Shown here: positions 15,204 to 23,803 of the stretch, in pieces | How positions within the stretch are numbered: the first letter of the stretch is position 1 | Layout of the letters: each line of letters opens with the position of its first letter | Source of the DNA: CAZSDU01 sp963662525 | Lineage (GTDB): Bacteria > Bacteroidota > Bacteroidia > Bacteroidales > FEN-979 | NCBI GenBank assembly: GCA_963662525.1 | Contig: OY759717.1 | Coordinates: 3,286,001-3,350,000 of the forward strand | Length of the DNA: 64,000 nt | Reading direction: 5' to 3' | Program-made: the position numbers and the translations under genes | The notes under the pieces: model-generated | Databases searched by the model: none | Told to the model about the DNA's origin: nothing | What the model saw: only the letters and a program-made list of their open reading frames with translations

Positions 15204-16244
15204 TTGAGAAAAATCATTTTTGCCTTGTGTCTTTTTATCCTTGGCACATCTGCCTCGGTGGTTGCATTAGTCCCTGATTTTACTGCCAATAAAGTTTGTT
15301 TTGGACAGGTAACCACCTTGTCAGATAATTCCTCACCGGCCGATAGTATTAAATTCCGCTTCTGGGACCTGAATGGGGATGGGTATTTTGGGGATGATAC
15401 CGGAAGAGTTGTGAATTATATATTTCCATTTGCCGGTAACCATAGCGTTGGCTTAAAAGTGGTTACTTATTCAGGTTATGCCAAAGCAATTTTTAAATTT
15501 GTTCCTGTAACTTCAGTATCAGCTGCTTTTACATTTATTCCTAACTGTAATAATCAACCTGTCCAGTTTTTTGATCAGACCCAACTGATCTTGGATTCTA
15601 TTCAGGTTTATACCTGGAATTTCGGTGATGGAAGCCTGCAAAGCCACGAACGAAATCCGGTCCATTATTATTCCATGGCCGGGGATTATATTGCGACATT
15701 CATTACCCTTTCTAAAACCGGCTGCGCTGATACGACTGAGCACACGGTTACTGTATCTCCTCTGCCGGAATATTCCTTGGTCTTTTCAGGGGATACCAGC
15801 TTTTTTGAAGGGGGGAGTGTAACTGCTACCGTTGAAGGCACAAATGATAGCATATTATGGTCCACAGAAGAAAAAACCAGTTCAATTGTAATTACAATTG
15901 AAGGTGATTATTGGGTCAGGGTATTTAAAAACACTTGCTACTCTCAAACAGATTTTCATATTACAGTCAAGCCATATGGTACCGACCCGGTTGTTACATC
16001 ACTCTTCACGCCCAATGGTGATGGTTATAATGACCGTTGGGAGATACTTAATCTTAACAAAGTTGGTCCCTGTGTCGTAAATGTATATGACAGGTGGGGT
16101 GCTGAAGTATTCTCTCATAATGATTACCAGAATGATTGGAATGGTACCTATAAGGGCAAAAACCTGAGCAATGACACCTATTATTATTTTGTTCGTTGTT
16201 TTGATGGAAAATTATTTAAAGGGACAGTAAACATACTGAAATGA
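15204..16244 (+). CDS. PKD-domain surface protein with type B (gliding-associated) T9SS C-terminal domain
   Basis: 346 residues. Signal peptide (IIFALCLFILGTSASVVA); two PKD/Ig-like domains, the clearest with YTWNFGDGSLQSHERNPVHYY; then the C-terminal CHU_C-like type B sorting domain, with SLFTPNGDGYNDRWEI, VNVYDRWGAEVF, NDWNGTYKGK and TYYYFVRCFDG. Type B domains are exported by T9SS with help from a PorP/SprF partner, which is encoded immediately downstream. The start is TTG 15204. It lies 19 bases after the triple-FKBP gene, so that isomerase may serve this secretion unit. The last bases overlap porP/sprF by four (ATGA). Confidence 0.9.
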   Translation: MRKIIFALCLFILGTSASVVALVPDFTANKVCFGQVTTLSDNSSPADSIKFRFWDLNGDGYFGDDTGRVVNYIFPFAGNHSVGLKVVTYSGYAKAIFKFVPVTSVSAAFTFIPNCNNQPVQFFDQTQLILDSIQVYTWNFGDGSLQSHERNPVHYYSMAGDYIATFITLSKTGCADTTEHTVTVSPLPEYSLVFSGDTSFFEGGSVTATVEGTNDSILWSTEEKTSSIVITIEGDYWVRVFKNTCYSQTDFHITVKPYGTDPVVTSLFTPNGDGYNDRWEILNLNKVGPCVVNVYDRWGAEVFSHNDYQNDWNGTYKGKNLSNDTYYYFVRCFDGKLFKGTVNILK

Positions 16245-17170
16245 AACAAGCCTTCTACATATTTTTGATCGCTGTCGGCTTCTGTCCCAGTAGCTTTTCA
16301 CAACCATTTCCGATTCTCGATAATTACCTTTTTAACCCAGTTTCCATTTCACCGGCTTTTACGGGAAAGGTTAACCTTTTTCAGGCATTTCTGACTTACC
16401 GTAACGAATGGGTGAATATTCCTGGCAGTCCCATCATTGGTGCTTTGAATGTTGATGGGGCTCTCAATAAAAATATGGGGCTTGGAGGAAATATCCAGAT
16501 CAATAAGGCAGGGCCGCTTACAAATTTTTTAACGAATTTGAATTATGCCTATCATCTTCAGATCGCCAAGGAACATTTTTTAAGCTTTGGACTGAATATT
16601 TCCCTTTATCAGAATTCTATCAATCTTAATGATGTTATTGTAGGCAATCCAGTTGATCCCATGATACAAGGACAAGGGAAATTAACTGAAACTTATGTGA
16701 ATGTCGGGGCAAGTCTGCTCTATTCCTGGAAAGATCTGAATATTTGTGTTGGGTTCCCTGTTTTATTCAACAATAAGTCGTTTTATAACCAGAATCAGTA
16801 TGATCATGTTTTAAGCATGGATAGAAACTGGCTTTTTTACGCTAATTATACGGTTGATTTTAAATCGGACTGGAAACTTAAATTCGACCTGCTTTACCGT
16901 AATACACAGTATACTCCCTGGACAATAGAGTTCAGCACCCTGGTAAAATATCACGATAGTTATTGGCTTGGTGCTTTTTATAGAAAAAGCAATGTGATTG
17001 GGGTTACAGCTGGCCTTGCTATTGTCAATGCTTTAGTTATCAACTATAATTATGAGTTCTCCGGATCTGCTTTACTTGGCCAGAGTGCTGGGACACATGA
17101 GATTTCTTTGGGATACATGCTTAAGAGAAAAACGGTTTCTCTGCAAATTAAAGATTATAATACCAAATGA
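16241..17170 (+). CDS. PorP/SprF family type IX secretion system membrane protein
   Basis: 309 residues with a signal peptide (FYIFLIAVGFCPSSFSQ) and the PorP/SprF pattern: LDNYLFNPVSISPAFTGK near the N-terminus, FLTYRNEWVNIPGSP, and beta-barrel strands to the end. It is an outer-membrane beta-barrel that attaches to or helps secrete type B CTD substrates; the adjacent upstream gene encodes such a substrate. It overlaps both neighbours by ATGA (16241-16244 and 17167-17170), so the three genes are translationally coupled. Confidence 0.92.
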   Translation: MKQAFYIFLIAVGFCPSSFSQPFPILDNYLFNPVSISPAFTGKVNLFQAFLTYRNEWVNIPGSPIIGALNVDGALNKNMGLGGNIQINKAGPLTNFLTNLNYAYHLQIAKEHFLSFGLNISLYQNSINLNDVIVGNPVDPMIQGQGKLTETYVNVGASLLYSWKDLNICVGFPVLFNNKSFYNQNQYDHVLSMDRNWLFYANYTVDFKSDWKLKFDLLYRNTQYTPWTIEFSTLVKYHDSYWLGAFYRKSNVIGVTAGLAIVNALVINYNYEFSGSALLGQSAGTHEISLGYMLKRKTVSLQIKDYNTK

Positions 17171-20100
17171 AAAGACCAAAGATTTTTAAACATTTAGTAT
17201 TTCTTCTCCTGGTTTTTTTGAACCTTTTCACCTTGGCTCAAAGCAATGTCAAGAAAGGTGGGGTCTGTTTCAGGGTCGATGAGAATCCTTCACTGATTAA
17301 ACTCCACCAGTATGATTCCCTCTTTTCCATTTACCAGCAGAATTTTTGTATGGCCATGACTTCATGGGTCTTTCCAATTACGCCCGCCTATGTAGATTCC
17401 CTGAAAATATGGATCAATAAAGGGCATGAGGTGATGGATAATACTCCAACACATCAAACCCAGTTTTTTAATCTAATTGATGTTGGGGAGGATACCCTGT
17501 ATCTTAATAAACCTGGTGTTGATCATATCAATGCAGAGAAAGTCTGCTTAAGGATAAACAGTATTGATACGACCCAGCCACATAATGAAGGTCTGGTGGA
17601 TGTTTCTGGAAACCTGGTCATCAGTCATAATCCAGGAGAATTTGCAGATCTTTCCGGCAATCCTTACTATTTTGCACTTTACCTGTCTATTCCTTATAAT
17701 AATGTATATCTCTGGTATGATTTAAGGGCAAGTAACCCGGGTGATGTTGATTCTGTTTATATCAAGTCTTTTTGGGAGGAACCAGTTAGCCTGGCGGCTC
17801 AGACAGGCCTCAATTATCACAAATTAATGCCCCGGAACGTGATCATGGATCAAAATGCTGTACGTCTGCTGGGGAAAAGATCTCTAAAAATTTATTCTGA
17901 TTTGGATATTCCGAGACCATATACCTGGATCCATCCATCTGGTCAGATGCCATGGATCAGTGCCTATGAGCTGAAGTGGAATATGGGTGATTCCTTAGAA
18001 TATCGCCAGGGTTCAAATTATATCAATTATGCCAAGCTGTGTTATAACGAATATTCGCCTTATCAGATAGCTCCATTCTCAATGCAGGATGGCCTCTCTA
18101 ATGAAACACAGGATCTACAGACATCCAAACACATCATTGCAGATGCCATTGCACAACATTACGTAAAAATAGATCTTGCAAGATTTAAAAATTCATATGG
18201 GGGATGGGATGCTTATCTTCAACGGACTGATAGTCTTTTGGACTGGTGTTTTACCAATAATATTCCGGTTAAGACTTATGCTCAGTGGAAGGCCCTGCTT
18301 TATGATAGTATTCCGAACAGGGTAACCAATATTTTCCCGGCATTGAATATCGACCTTGACCGGGATCTTTATCCTGATGGATATGATCAGAATCAAATTG
18401 TATCTAGTGTTTTTGATACGACAGATGGGGTCGAGGCCAGTGGATATAGATGTTTTACCATTAATGGATACGGATACATTTTTCAAATTAATGCATTGGC
18501 AGGGCTGGAATCCGGAATGAATAAATTTACTCTCTGGACAAAAGGACAGAACGATTCAGGCAGCTATGTAACTTTACGTTTCGAGTTTCCGGAACGGGGA
18601 ATTTACCGGATTCTGGATTTTCCAGCAGATACGAATGTCTGGACTGAACATTTTCAGCTTTTTAATGTTCCGGATTCCGTATCTTTTATGACTGTTTATG
18701 GTATCCATTATGACGGAACTCCTGATACTATAAAAATAAGCGGGATGTCCATGAGATCAGCCGGTTTCCTAAAGCAGGTAAAATATCCACAGCAGATAAA
18801 ACCTGCCAATGATGCCTTCTCTTCCATTCTACTTAATAATCTGGTTATTGATTCTCTGTATGCTCCATCCACCATCACCTGGACCGTTCAAAACCCGGGC
18901 GTGTTGAATCTTTCAGTATTACCTGGTAATATTCTTAAAATTCAGAAACCTGTTTCCTTTTGGGTGGGATCTGACTCTTCCTATCTGATTGCTCACAGCC
19001 CGGATGACATTGCTGATAGCTGTATGTTTTCTTTTAAATCAATACCAATTGAGGCTGGTTGCGGCGGAACTTTACCCATTACCCTGACTTTACTTGATAC
19101 TCTTGATAATGATGTGATTACATGGACTTCAAGGCCGTTTGATCCTTCCATTAGTAATCCACACATTTACAATCCGACAGTAAATCCTTTGGAAACAACC
19201 ATTTACACCGTCCAGGCCCGAAATCCAATAGGTGGAAATATATATTGGGACAGCATTGAAGTGAAGCGGTATGCCTATCCGAATCCCGGTTTACCTGCTG
19301 ACACCAGTATTTGCAAACATCATGAACTTGAGCTCATAGCCTCAGGTGGAGTATCTTACTTATGGAGTACAGGGGATACAACCGAAAGTATTATCGTTTC
19401 TCCTCTGGAAACCCAACAATACACGGTTATCGTGACCAATGAATATAATTGTTCCGCGGGTGATACAGTAATAGTGACGGTTCTCCCAATACCGGATGCC
19501 GTCATTTTCGGAATTCAGCCAACGTATTGTCAGGATTATCCGCCTTTTACTATTCCTGGCTGGCCTCCGGGTGGGGTTTTTGGAGGCACCTCCGGAGTGG
19601 AAGGTGATACCCTGTTTCCAGCGCGTGCAACGCCGGGTATGAATCAAATCTGGTATACCGTTACCGATACCATCACAGGTTGCAGCAATACAGATACAGC
19701 TTATGTAACTATCTTCCCTCAACCTGTAATTACTCCCCTTCCTGATGCGGAACTTTGTGCAAACAATTCAATAACCCTGAATGCTGGCACAGGGTTTGAC
19801 AATTATCTGTGGTCGACAGGGGAGAATACTCCAAGCATTGTCGTGGATTCAACAGGTCATGGTATCGGGCTTTCCACTATCTGGGTGTATGTGACATTGA
19901 ATGGCTGTGTTGACCGGGATACATCTAATATTACATTCATTTTTTGTCCTGGTATTCCAGAATATGATTATAGAAAACTTTTTTCTATCTATCCCAATCC
20001 TGCATCCGAGGAAATTTGGATATCTTTAACTGATAAGGCAATCCTTCCTGTTTATTTGGATATTCTGGATTTGAACGGAGAAAGGACGAACTCAGTTATC

Positions 20101-20211
20101 CTGGGAAACAAAACCAATAAACTGGATATTTCTCAGTATTCAAAAGGTATATATATATTGAAAATCAGTAGTGGAGATGACACTTTTTACATCAGGATTC
20201 TCAGGAAGTAA
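17167..20211 (+). CDS. Large T9SS type A exported protein, possible deacetylase-like N-terminus
   Basis: 1014 residues. Signal peptide (LVFLLLVFLNLFTLAQS). The first ~380 residues look like a polysaccharide-deacetylase-type beta/alpha barrel: GGVCFRVDENPS, YDSLFSIYQQNFCMAMTSW, INKGHEVMDNTPTHQT. The metal-binding residues cannot be assigned with confidence. The middle is beta-rich and carries Ig-like or PKD-like repeats (LSTGDT- or LWSTGENTPSI-type motifs near residues 730 and 880). The last ~80 residues are a type A sorting domain (FSIYPNPASEEIWISL, YSKGIYILKISSG). Secretion by T9SS is well supported; the enzymatic role is not. It is the last gene of the overlapping trio and convergent with the hybrid kinase. 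Confidence 0.85.
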   Translation: MKRPKIFKHLVFLLLVFLNLFTLAQSNVKKGGVCFRVDENPSLIKLHQYDSLFSIYQQNFCMAMTSWVFPITPAYVDSLKIWINKGHEVMDNTPTHQTQFFNLIDVGEDTLYLNKPGVDHINAEKVCLRINSIDTTQPHNEGLVDVSGNLVISHNPGEFADLSGNPYYFALYLSIPYNNVYLWYDLRASNPGDVDSVYIKSFWEEPVSLAAQTGLNYHKLMPRNVIMDQNAVRLLGKRSLKIYSDLDIPRPYTWIHPSGQMPWISAYELKWNMGDSLEYRQGSNYINYAKLCYNEYSPYQIAPFSMQDGLSNETQDLQTSKHIIADAIAQHYVKIDLARFKNSYGGWDAYLQRTDSLLDWCFTNNIPVKTYAQWKALLYDSIPNRVTNIFPALNIDLDRDLYPDGYDQNQIVSSVFDTTDGVEASGYRCFTINGYGYIFQINALAGLESGMNKFTLWTKGQNDSGSYVTLRFEFPERGIYRILDFPADTNVWTEHFQLFNVPDSVSFMTVYGIHYDGTPDTIKISGMSMRSAGFLKQVKYPQQIKPANDAFSSILLNNLVIDSLYAPSTITWTVQNPGVLNLSVLPGNILKIQKPVSFWVGSDSSYLIAHSPDDIADSCMFSFKSIPIEAGCGGTLPITLTLLDTLDNDVITWTSRPFDPSISNPHIYNPTVNPLETTIYTVQARNPIGGNIYWDSIEVKRYAYPNPGLPADTSICKHHELELIASGGVSYLWSTGDTTESIIVSPLETQQYTVIVTNEYNCSAGDTVIVTVLPIPDAVIFGIQPTYCQDYPPFTIPGWPPGGVFGGTSGVEGDTLFPARATPGMNQIWYTVTDTITGCSNTDTAYVTIFPQPVITPLPDAELCANNSITLNAGTGFDNYLWSTGENTPSIVVDSTGHGIGLSTIWVYVTLNGCVDRDTSNITFIFCPGIPEYDYRKLFSIYPNPASEEIWISLTDKAILPVYLDILDLNGERTNSVILGNKTNKLDISQYSKGIYILKISSGDDTFYIRILRK

Positions 20212-20225
20212 GTCAATACTGATCA

Positions 20226-21530
20226 TTAAACATCCAGGTTTTCAATCATTGAAATGAGTTCTTGAGGTCGGTATGGTTTGGCAAGATATTCATCCATTCC
20301 TGCTTTCAGACACTTATCACGGTCGGTTACCATTACATGCGCTGTTATAGCAACAATTTTAATCTTTTCATAGTTCTCGTTTTTTTCTGATCTTATTTTT
20401 TCCTCCCATTCCCTGATAACCCGGGTAGCTTCTATACCATCCATGATAGGCATGGCAATATCCATGAGAATCAAGTCAAATTTGCTTTTTTTGAATTTTT
20501 CAACTGCCACTTTCCCGTTTTCTGCTATTTCAACTTTATTCCCGGCCCGCTGGAGGCTTGTAACTGCGAATTTCTGATTCAGAATATTATCTTCAACCAA
20601 TAATATTGACAGGGATCTTGCCTGATGAACCTTGGGTTTGTAGGCAAATCTATGGCTAATTATCATTTCTTCATCCCCCTTGGTTACTGCCAGGGTAAAC
20701 CAGAAAGTAGAACCTTTTCCCTTTTTACTGATGACTCCTATTTTACCGTGCATCAGTTCTGTAAGATTCCTGGAAATGGATAAGCCTAGCCCTGTTCCTT
20801 CAAACTGTCGAACCAGGGAGTTCTCCAGTTGAGCATATTCATTGAAAAGATTCTCCTGCTCTTCCGGTGAAATCCCAATACCAGTATCAGTAACTTCAAA
20901 TTTTAAAAGAATTGTATCAGAAAGTACAGTTCCTGGTTGTGTGAATTCATCAGGAATAAGTTCCTTTTTATTTAACAAATTCTCAGCATTTATCTCAATG
21001 GTTTCAACAGCAACAAAAACATTCCCTTCATTGGTGAATTTTATTGCATTATTGGTCAGGTTAATCAGGATTTGTTTTAAACGAACCGGATCTCCGATAA
21101 TACAGGTGGGTACTGTTGATTGAATTTTCGAAAACAGTTCAATGCCTTTCCCTTTTGCCTTAAGCGATAATAATTTAATTACCTGATGGATTTCCTCATG
21201 GAGAAGAAAGGGCTTCTGTTCGATTTTTAACTGACCCGATTCGATTTTTGAAAGATCAAGGATGTCATTGATGATAGCCAGAAGGTTTTGACTTGAGATA
21301 TGAATAATTTCAAGAAACTCTTTTTGTTCCTCGGTCAGGTTTGTCTGATTCAGAATATTATATATTCCAATGATACTATTCATCGGAGTTCTTATCTCAT
21401 GGCTCATATTGGCCAGAAACATCGTCTTTGTTTTTATTGCTTCATCGGCTTTCTTTTTTGTTTCCTTTAACAGCCCTTCGAGATCCCTCACCTGTTTCTC
21501 AAGTTCTTTTATTGTATTTGCCTCATCCAT
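20226..21530 (-). CDS. Soluble hybrid histidine kinase / response regulator
   Basis: 434 residues with no membrane segment or recognisable sensor domain. An N-terminal coiled coil (~1-35) leads into HisKA with the H-box FLANMSHEIRTPMNSIIG (His near residue 45), then the HATPase domain (N box LINLTNNAIKFT, G boxes DTGIGI and GTGLGLSIS). The C-terminal receiver has the acceptor Asp in KFDLILMDIAMP and conserved Lys in YLAKPYRP. It may be driven by a partner protein through the coiled coil. Two bases separate it from the second hybrid kinase upstream. Both lie at the distal end of the polysaccharide locus, suggesting input into its control. Confidence 0.92.
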   Translation of the reverse strand: MDEANTIKELEKQVRDLEGLLKETKKKADEAIKTKTMFLANMSHEIRTPMNSIIGIYNILNQTNLTEEQKEFLEIIHISSQNLLAIINDILDLSKIESGQLKIEQKPFLLHEEIHQVIKLLSLKAKGKGIELFSKIQSTVPTCIIGDPVRLKQILINLTNNAIKFTNEGNVFVAVETIEINAENLLNKKELIPDEFTQPGTVLSDTILLKFEVTDTGIGISPEEQENLFNEYAQLENSLVRQFEGTGLGLSISRNLTELMHGKIGVISKKGKGSTFWFTLAVTKGDEEMIISHRFAYKPKVHQARSLSILLVEDNILNQKFAVTSLQRAGNKVEIAENGKVAVEKFKKSKFDLILMDIAMPIMDGIEATRVIREWEEKIRSEKNENYEKIKIVAITAHVMVTDRDKCLKAGMDEYLAKPYRPQELISMIENLDV

Positions 21531-21532
21531 AA

Positions 21533-22942
21533 TTAGTATTTGTTCAGCTGGTTTTTAATAATTGAATATAGTTCCTGTTGATTGATAGGTTTCGCAATAT
21601 AATCATCAAAACCAGATTCCAGTAATTTCTCTTTATCTCCTGTCATGGCATAGGCTGTTTGTGCGATAAACGGAATACTTTTATAAGCTTTCCATTTTTT
21701 ACGAATTTCATGCATCAGCTTTATTCCATCCCAGGGTGGAGGTAAATTAATATCGAAAAGCATAATATCAAATATCTTGCCTTCCTTATTTGTCTGTTCA
21801 ATAATTTTTAGTGTTTCGTCACCATTTACTGCGGTAATCACGTTTCCAAGAACTTTAGTCATTTCATACAACACGATTTTATTCATCAGGTCATCTTCAA
21901 CAATAAATATTTCCAGGCCCTGTAAGGCTTTGAATTTCTGTTTCCTGGTGAGCTCAACTGAAGGTAAATCATCCTGAATGGTCTTTTCTGCTCGGAGATA
22001 AATGGTTACTGTGGTACCGGAACCTTTTGCCGACTCAATGTCAATCCGGCCCTGCATCAGGTCAATAAGGCTTTTGGCAAGAGGGAGTCCGAGTCCTCCG
22101 GATTGTGATTCCTTCGAAAAACCCGAACTTTCCTGTCTGAATGGATCAAACAAGGAAGGGATATATGAAGTATCAATGCCAATGCCTGAATCTTTAATCC
22201 GAATTGAAATTTCGTTTGTCTCTTTATTATAATCCGTCGTAACATTGACAAAACCTTTTTCCGTGTATTTGATGGCATTTTCAATGATTGAACCAACTAC
22301 TTTAGTCAGGTTCTTTTCGTCAACCTTGGCATTTGGTACCTCATTACCGATGAAGTTAAGTTTTAACTTCTGCTCGTTAGCTTTAAAAATAAACAATTGT
22401 ATGGCATTGGCAACAATAGGGGTAATATTGCATGACTGAAGCTTGATCTGCATGTCATTGGCTTCAATCTTGCTGATATCAATGATATTATTCAGCAAAT
22501 GCAATAGGCGGTCGCCACTCTCAGAAATGGCACGGGCATATTCAAAAAGTTCCTTGTTTTCGAGGAGGGAGATTTCTGCTTCCAGTAAATTTGAAAATCC
22601 TATGATGTTATTCAGGGGAGTCCTGATTTCATGACTAATATTTGATAAGAATGCATTTTTAAGAAAATTTGCTTCTTCAGATTTTTTCAAAGCCTTTTTT
22701 ATAGTAAGATCATTCTTCTCCTTGGCAACAAAATCCACTTTAAATGTATTTATCTGATCTTCAATGATGCTATCAATTTCATTACGCATTTTTACCAAGG
22801 CTGATTTTGATTCCTGAAGTTCCAGATCCTTGGCCTTAACCAGCGAAGAAAGAGATTTGTTCTTCCGGATATGGAAAACCAGCAGTCCGGAAAAGATGAT
22901 TAAAAGGCAAGAAATGGTTATAATGGCAGTCAGCATCTTCAA
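21533..22942 (-). CDS. Membrane-anchored hybrid histidine kinase / response regulator
   Basis: 469 residues. One N-terminal membrane segment (TAIITISCLLIIFSGLLVFH), no periplasmic domain, then a long coiled coil (~30-95). The HisKA H-box is FLSNISHEIRTPLNNIIG, and the HATPase contains IIENAIKYTEKG, DSGIGID and GGLGLPLAK. The receiver has IFIVEDD, acceptor Asp in IMLFDINLP and Lys in YIAKPIN. Without a periplasmic domain the stimulus is probably cytoplasmic or from a partner. It is paired with the soluble hybrid kinase at a 2-base spacing and follows the methyltransferase gene after 6 bases. Confidence 0.92.
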   Translation of the reverse strand: MKMLTAIITISCLLIIFSGLLVFHIRKNKSLSSLVKAKDLELQESKSALVKMRNEIDSIIEDQINTFKVDFVAKEKNDLTIKKALKKSEEANFLKNAFLSNISHEIRTPLNNIIGFSNLLEAEISLLENKELFEYARAISESGDRLLHLLNNIIDISKIEANDMQIKLQSCNITPIVANAIQLFIFKANEQKLKLNFIGNEVPNAKVDEKNLTKVVGSIIENAIKYTEKGFVNVTTDYNKETNEISIRIKDSGIGIDTSYIPSLFDPFRQESSGFSKESQSGGLGLPLAKSLIDLMQGRIDIESAKGSGTTVTIYLRAEKTIQDDLPSVELTRKQKFKALQGLEIFIVEDDLMNKIVLYEMTKVLGNVITAVNGDETLKIIEQTNKEGKIFDIMLFDINLPPPWDGIKLMHEIRKKWKAYKSIPFIAQTAYAMTGDKEKLLESGFDDYIAKPINQQELYSIIKNQLNKY

Positions 22943-22948
22943 TTCAGA

Positions 22949-23755
22949 TTATTTGTAGGCAACAAAGAGCTTTTCAGCAGGATTAACAGCAAATTTTTTC
23001 AGTTCTTCCTGAGTTTTATTTTCATAAGGACTATATGGCCTTACAGTGAATCCCGTATTTTCCAGACGGGTCTGATAATCCTGTCCATAAATTCTAACAT
23101 GATCAAATTGACCGAATGCTTTTTCACGATCTTCAGGTTTGACAATGGCAGGGTCTTCATAAGTTGTTGTCAGAACGTTGGAAATAGGTACCTGAAGAAT
23201 GGCCATTCCTCCTGGTTTCAGCACACGGTATAATTCCCTCATGGCCAGTTTATCATCTTCAATATGTTCGAGAACATGGTTACAGATGATCACGTCAAAG
23301 GCTTCATCATTATAGGGAATATTGGTAATATCGAGGAGATTGGTCTGGCGCTCATAGTAATAACCTTCGAGATATTTCACCCCTGCAATATAGGTCAGGT
23401 TTGGAAGGCCGTTCAGCAAGGCCCTGATACATCCTTCGGGTGCTACATGGAAAATCTTAAGCGGAGCAGTAAAGACATTAGTCTTATCATGAAGAAAGAG
23501 GTAAACGAGCCTGTCACGGTCAAGGGAATAGCAGCGCGGACAAACATCATTTTTCCTGTAACCTGCACCAATGACCTGTTTATCAAATAGAACAGGGATA
23601 TTGGATCCTCCCGGAAGAAAAGCACGAAATGAATGATTGCAATAGGGGCAGTAAAATAAACCACCTTTATAATATATCGCTTTTGCTTTTTGAAGCCAAC
23701 CCCTTAGCTTTCTTCCAAGCCAGAAAGGGACAATGTTTTTTATGTTGCTATTCAT
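22949..23755 (-). CDS. SAM-dependent methyltransferase with N-terminal cysteine pairs
   Basis: 268 residues. Two CxxC pairs near the N-terminus (YCPYCN and CPRCYS, about residues 36-90) look like a zinc-ribbon-type knuckle split by ~50 residues. A class I methyltransferase core follows, with LLDITNIPYNDEAFDVIICNHVLEHIEDD and LYRVLKPGGMAILQVP. The usual glycine-rich motif I is replaced by IFHVAPEGCIRALL. The substrate is unknown; context suggests a sugar or polysaccharide end group. It is separated from the beta-helix gene by 48 bases that contain a direct repeat. Confidence 0.82.
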   Translation of the reverse strand: MNSNIKNIVPFWLGRKLRGWLQKAKAIYYKGGLFYCPYCNHSFRAFLPGGSNIPVLFDKQVIGAGYRKNDVCPRCYSLDRDRLVYLFLHDKTNVFTAPLKIFHVAPEGCIRALLNGLPNLTYIAGVKYLEGYYYERQTNLLDITNIPYNDEAFDVIICNHVLEHIEDDKLAMRELYRVLKPGGMAILQVPISNVLTTTYEDPAIVKPEDREKAFGQFDHVRIYGQDYQTRLENTGFTVRPYSPYENKTQEELKKFAVNPAEKLFVAYK

Positions 23756-23770
23756 GGCAATTGAATTTAT

Positions 23771-23790
23771 TGTAAAGTTAATGTAAAGTT
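23771..23790. repeat. Direct repeat of TGTAAAGTT with 11-base period
   Basis: Two identical copies, 23771-23779 and 23782-23790, lie just upstream of the minus-strand methyltransferase start (23755), in the gap after the beta-helix gene. A spacing of about one helical turn could mark a protein-binding site; no -7 box was recognised here. Confidence 0.4.
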
Positions 23791-23803
23791 GACCATATCG
23801 TTT

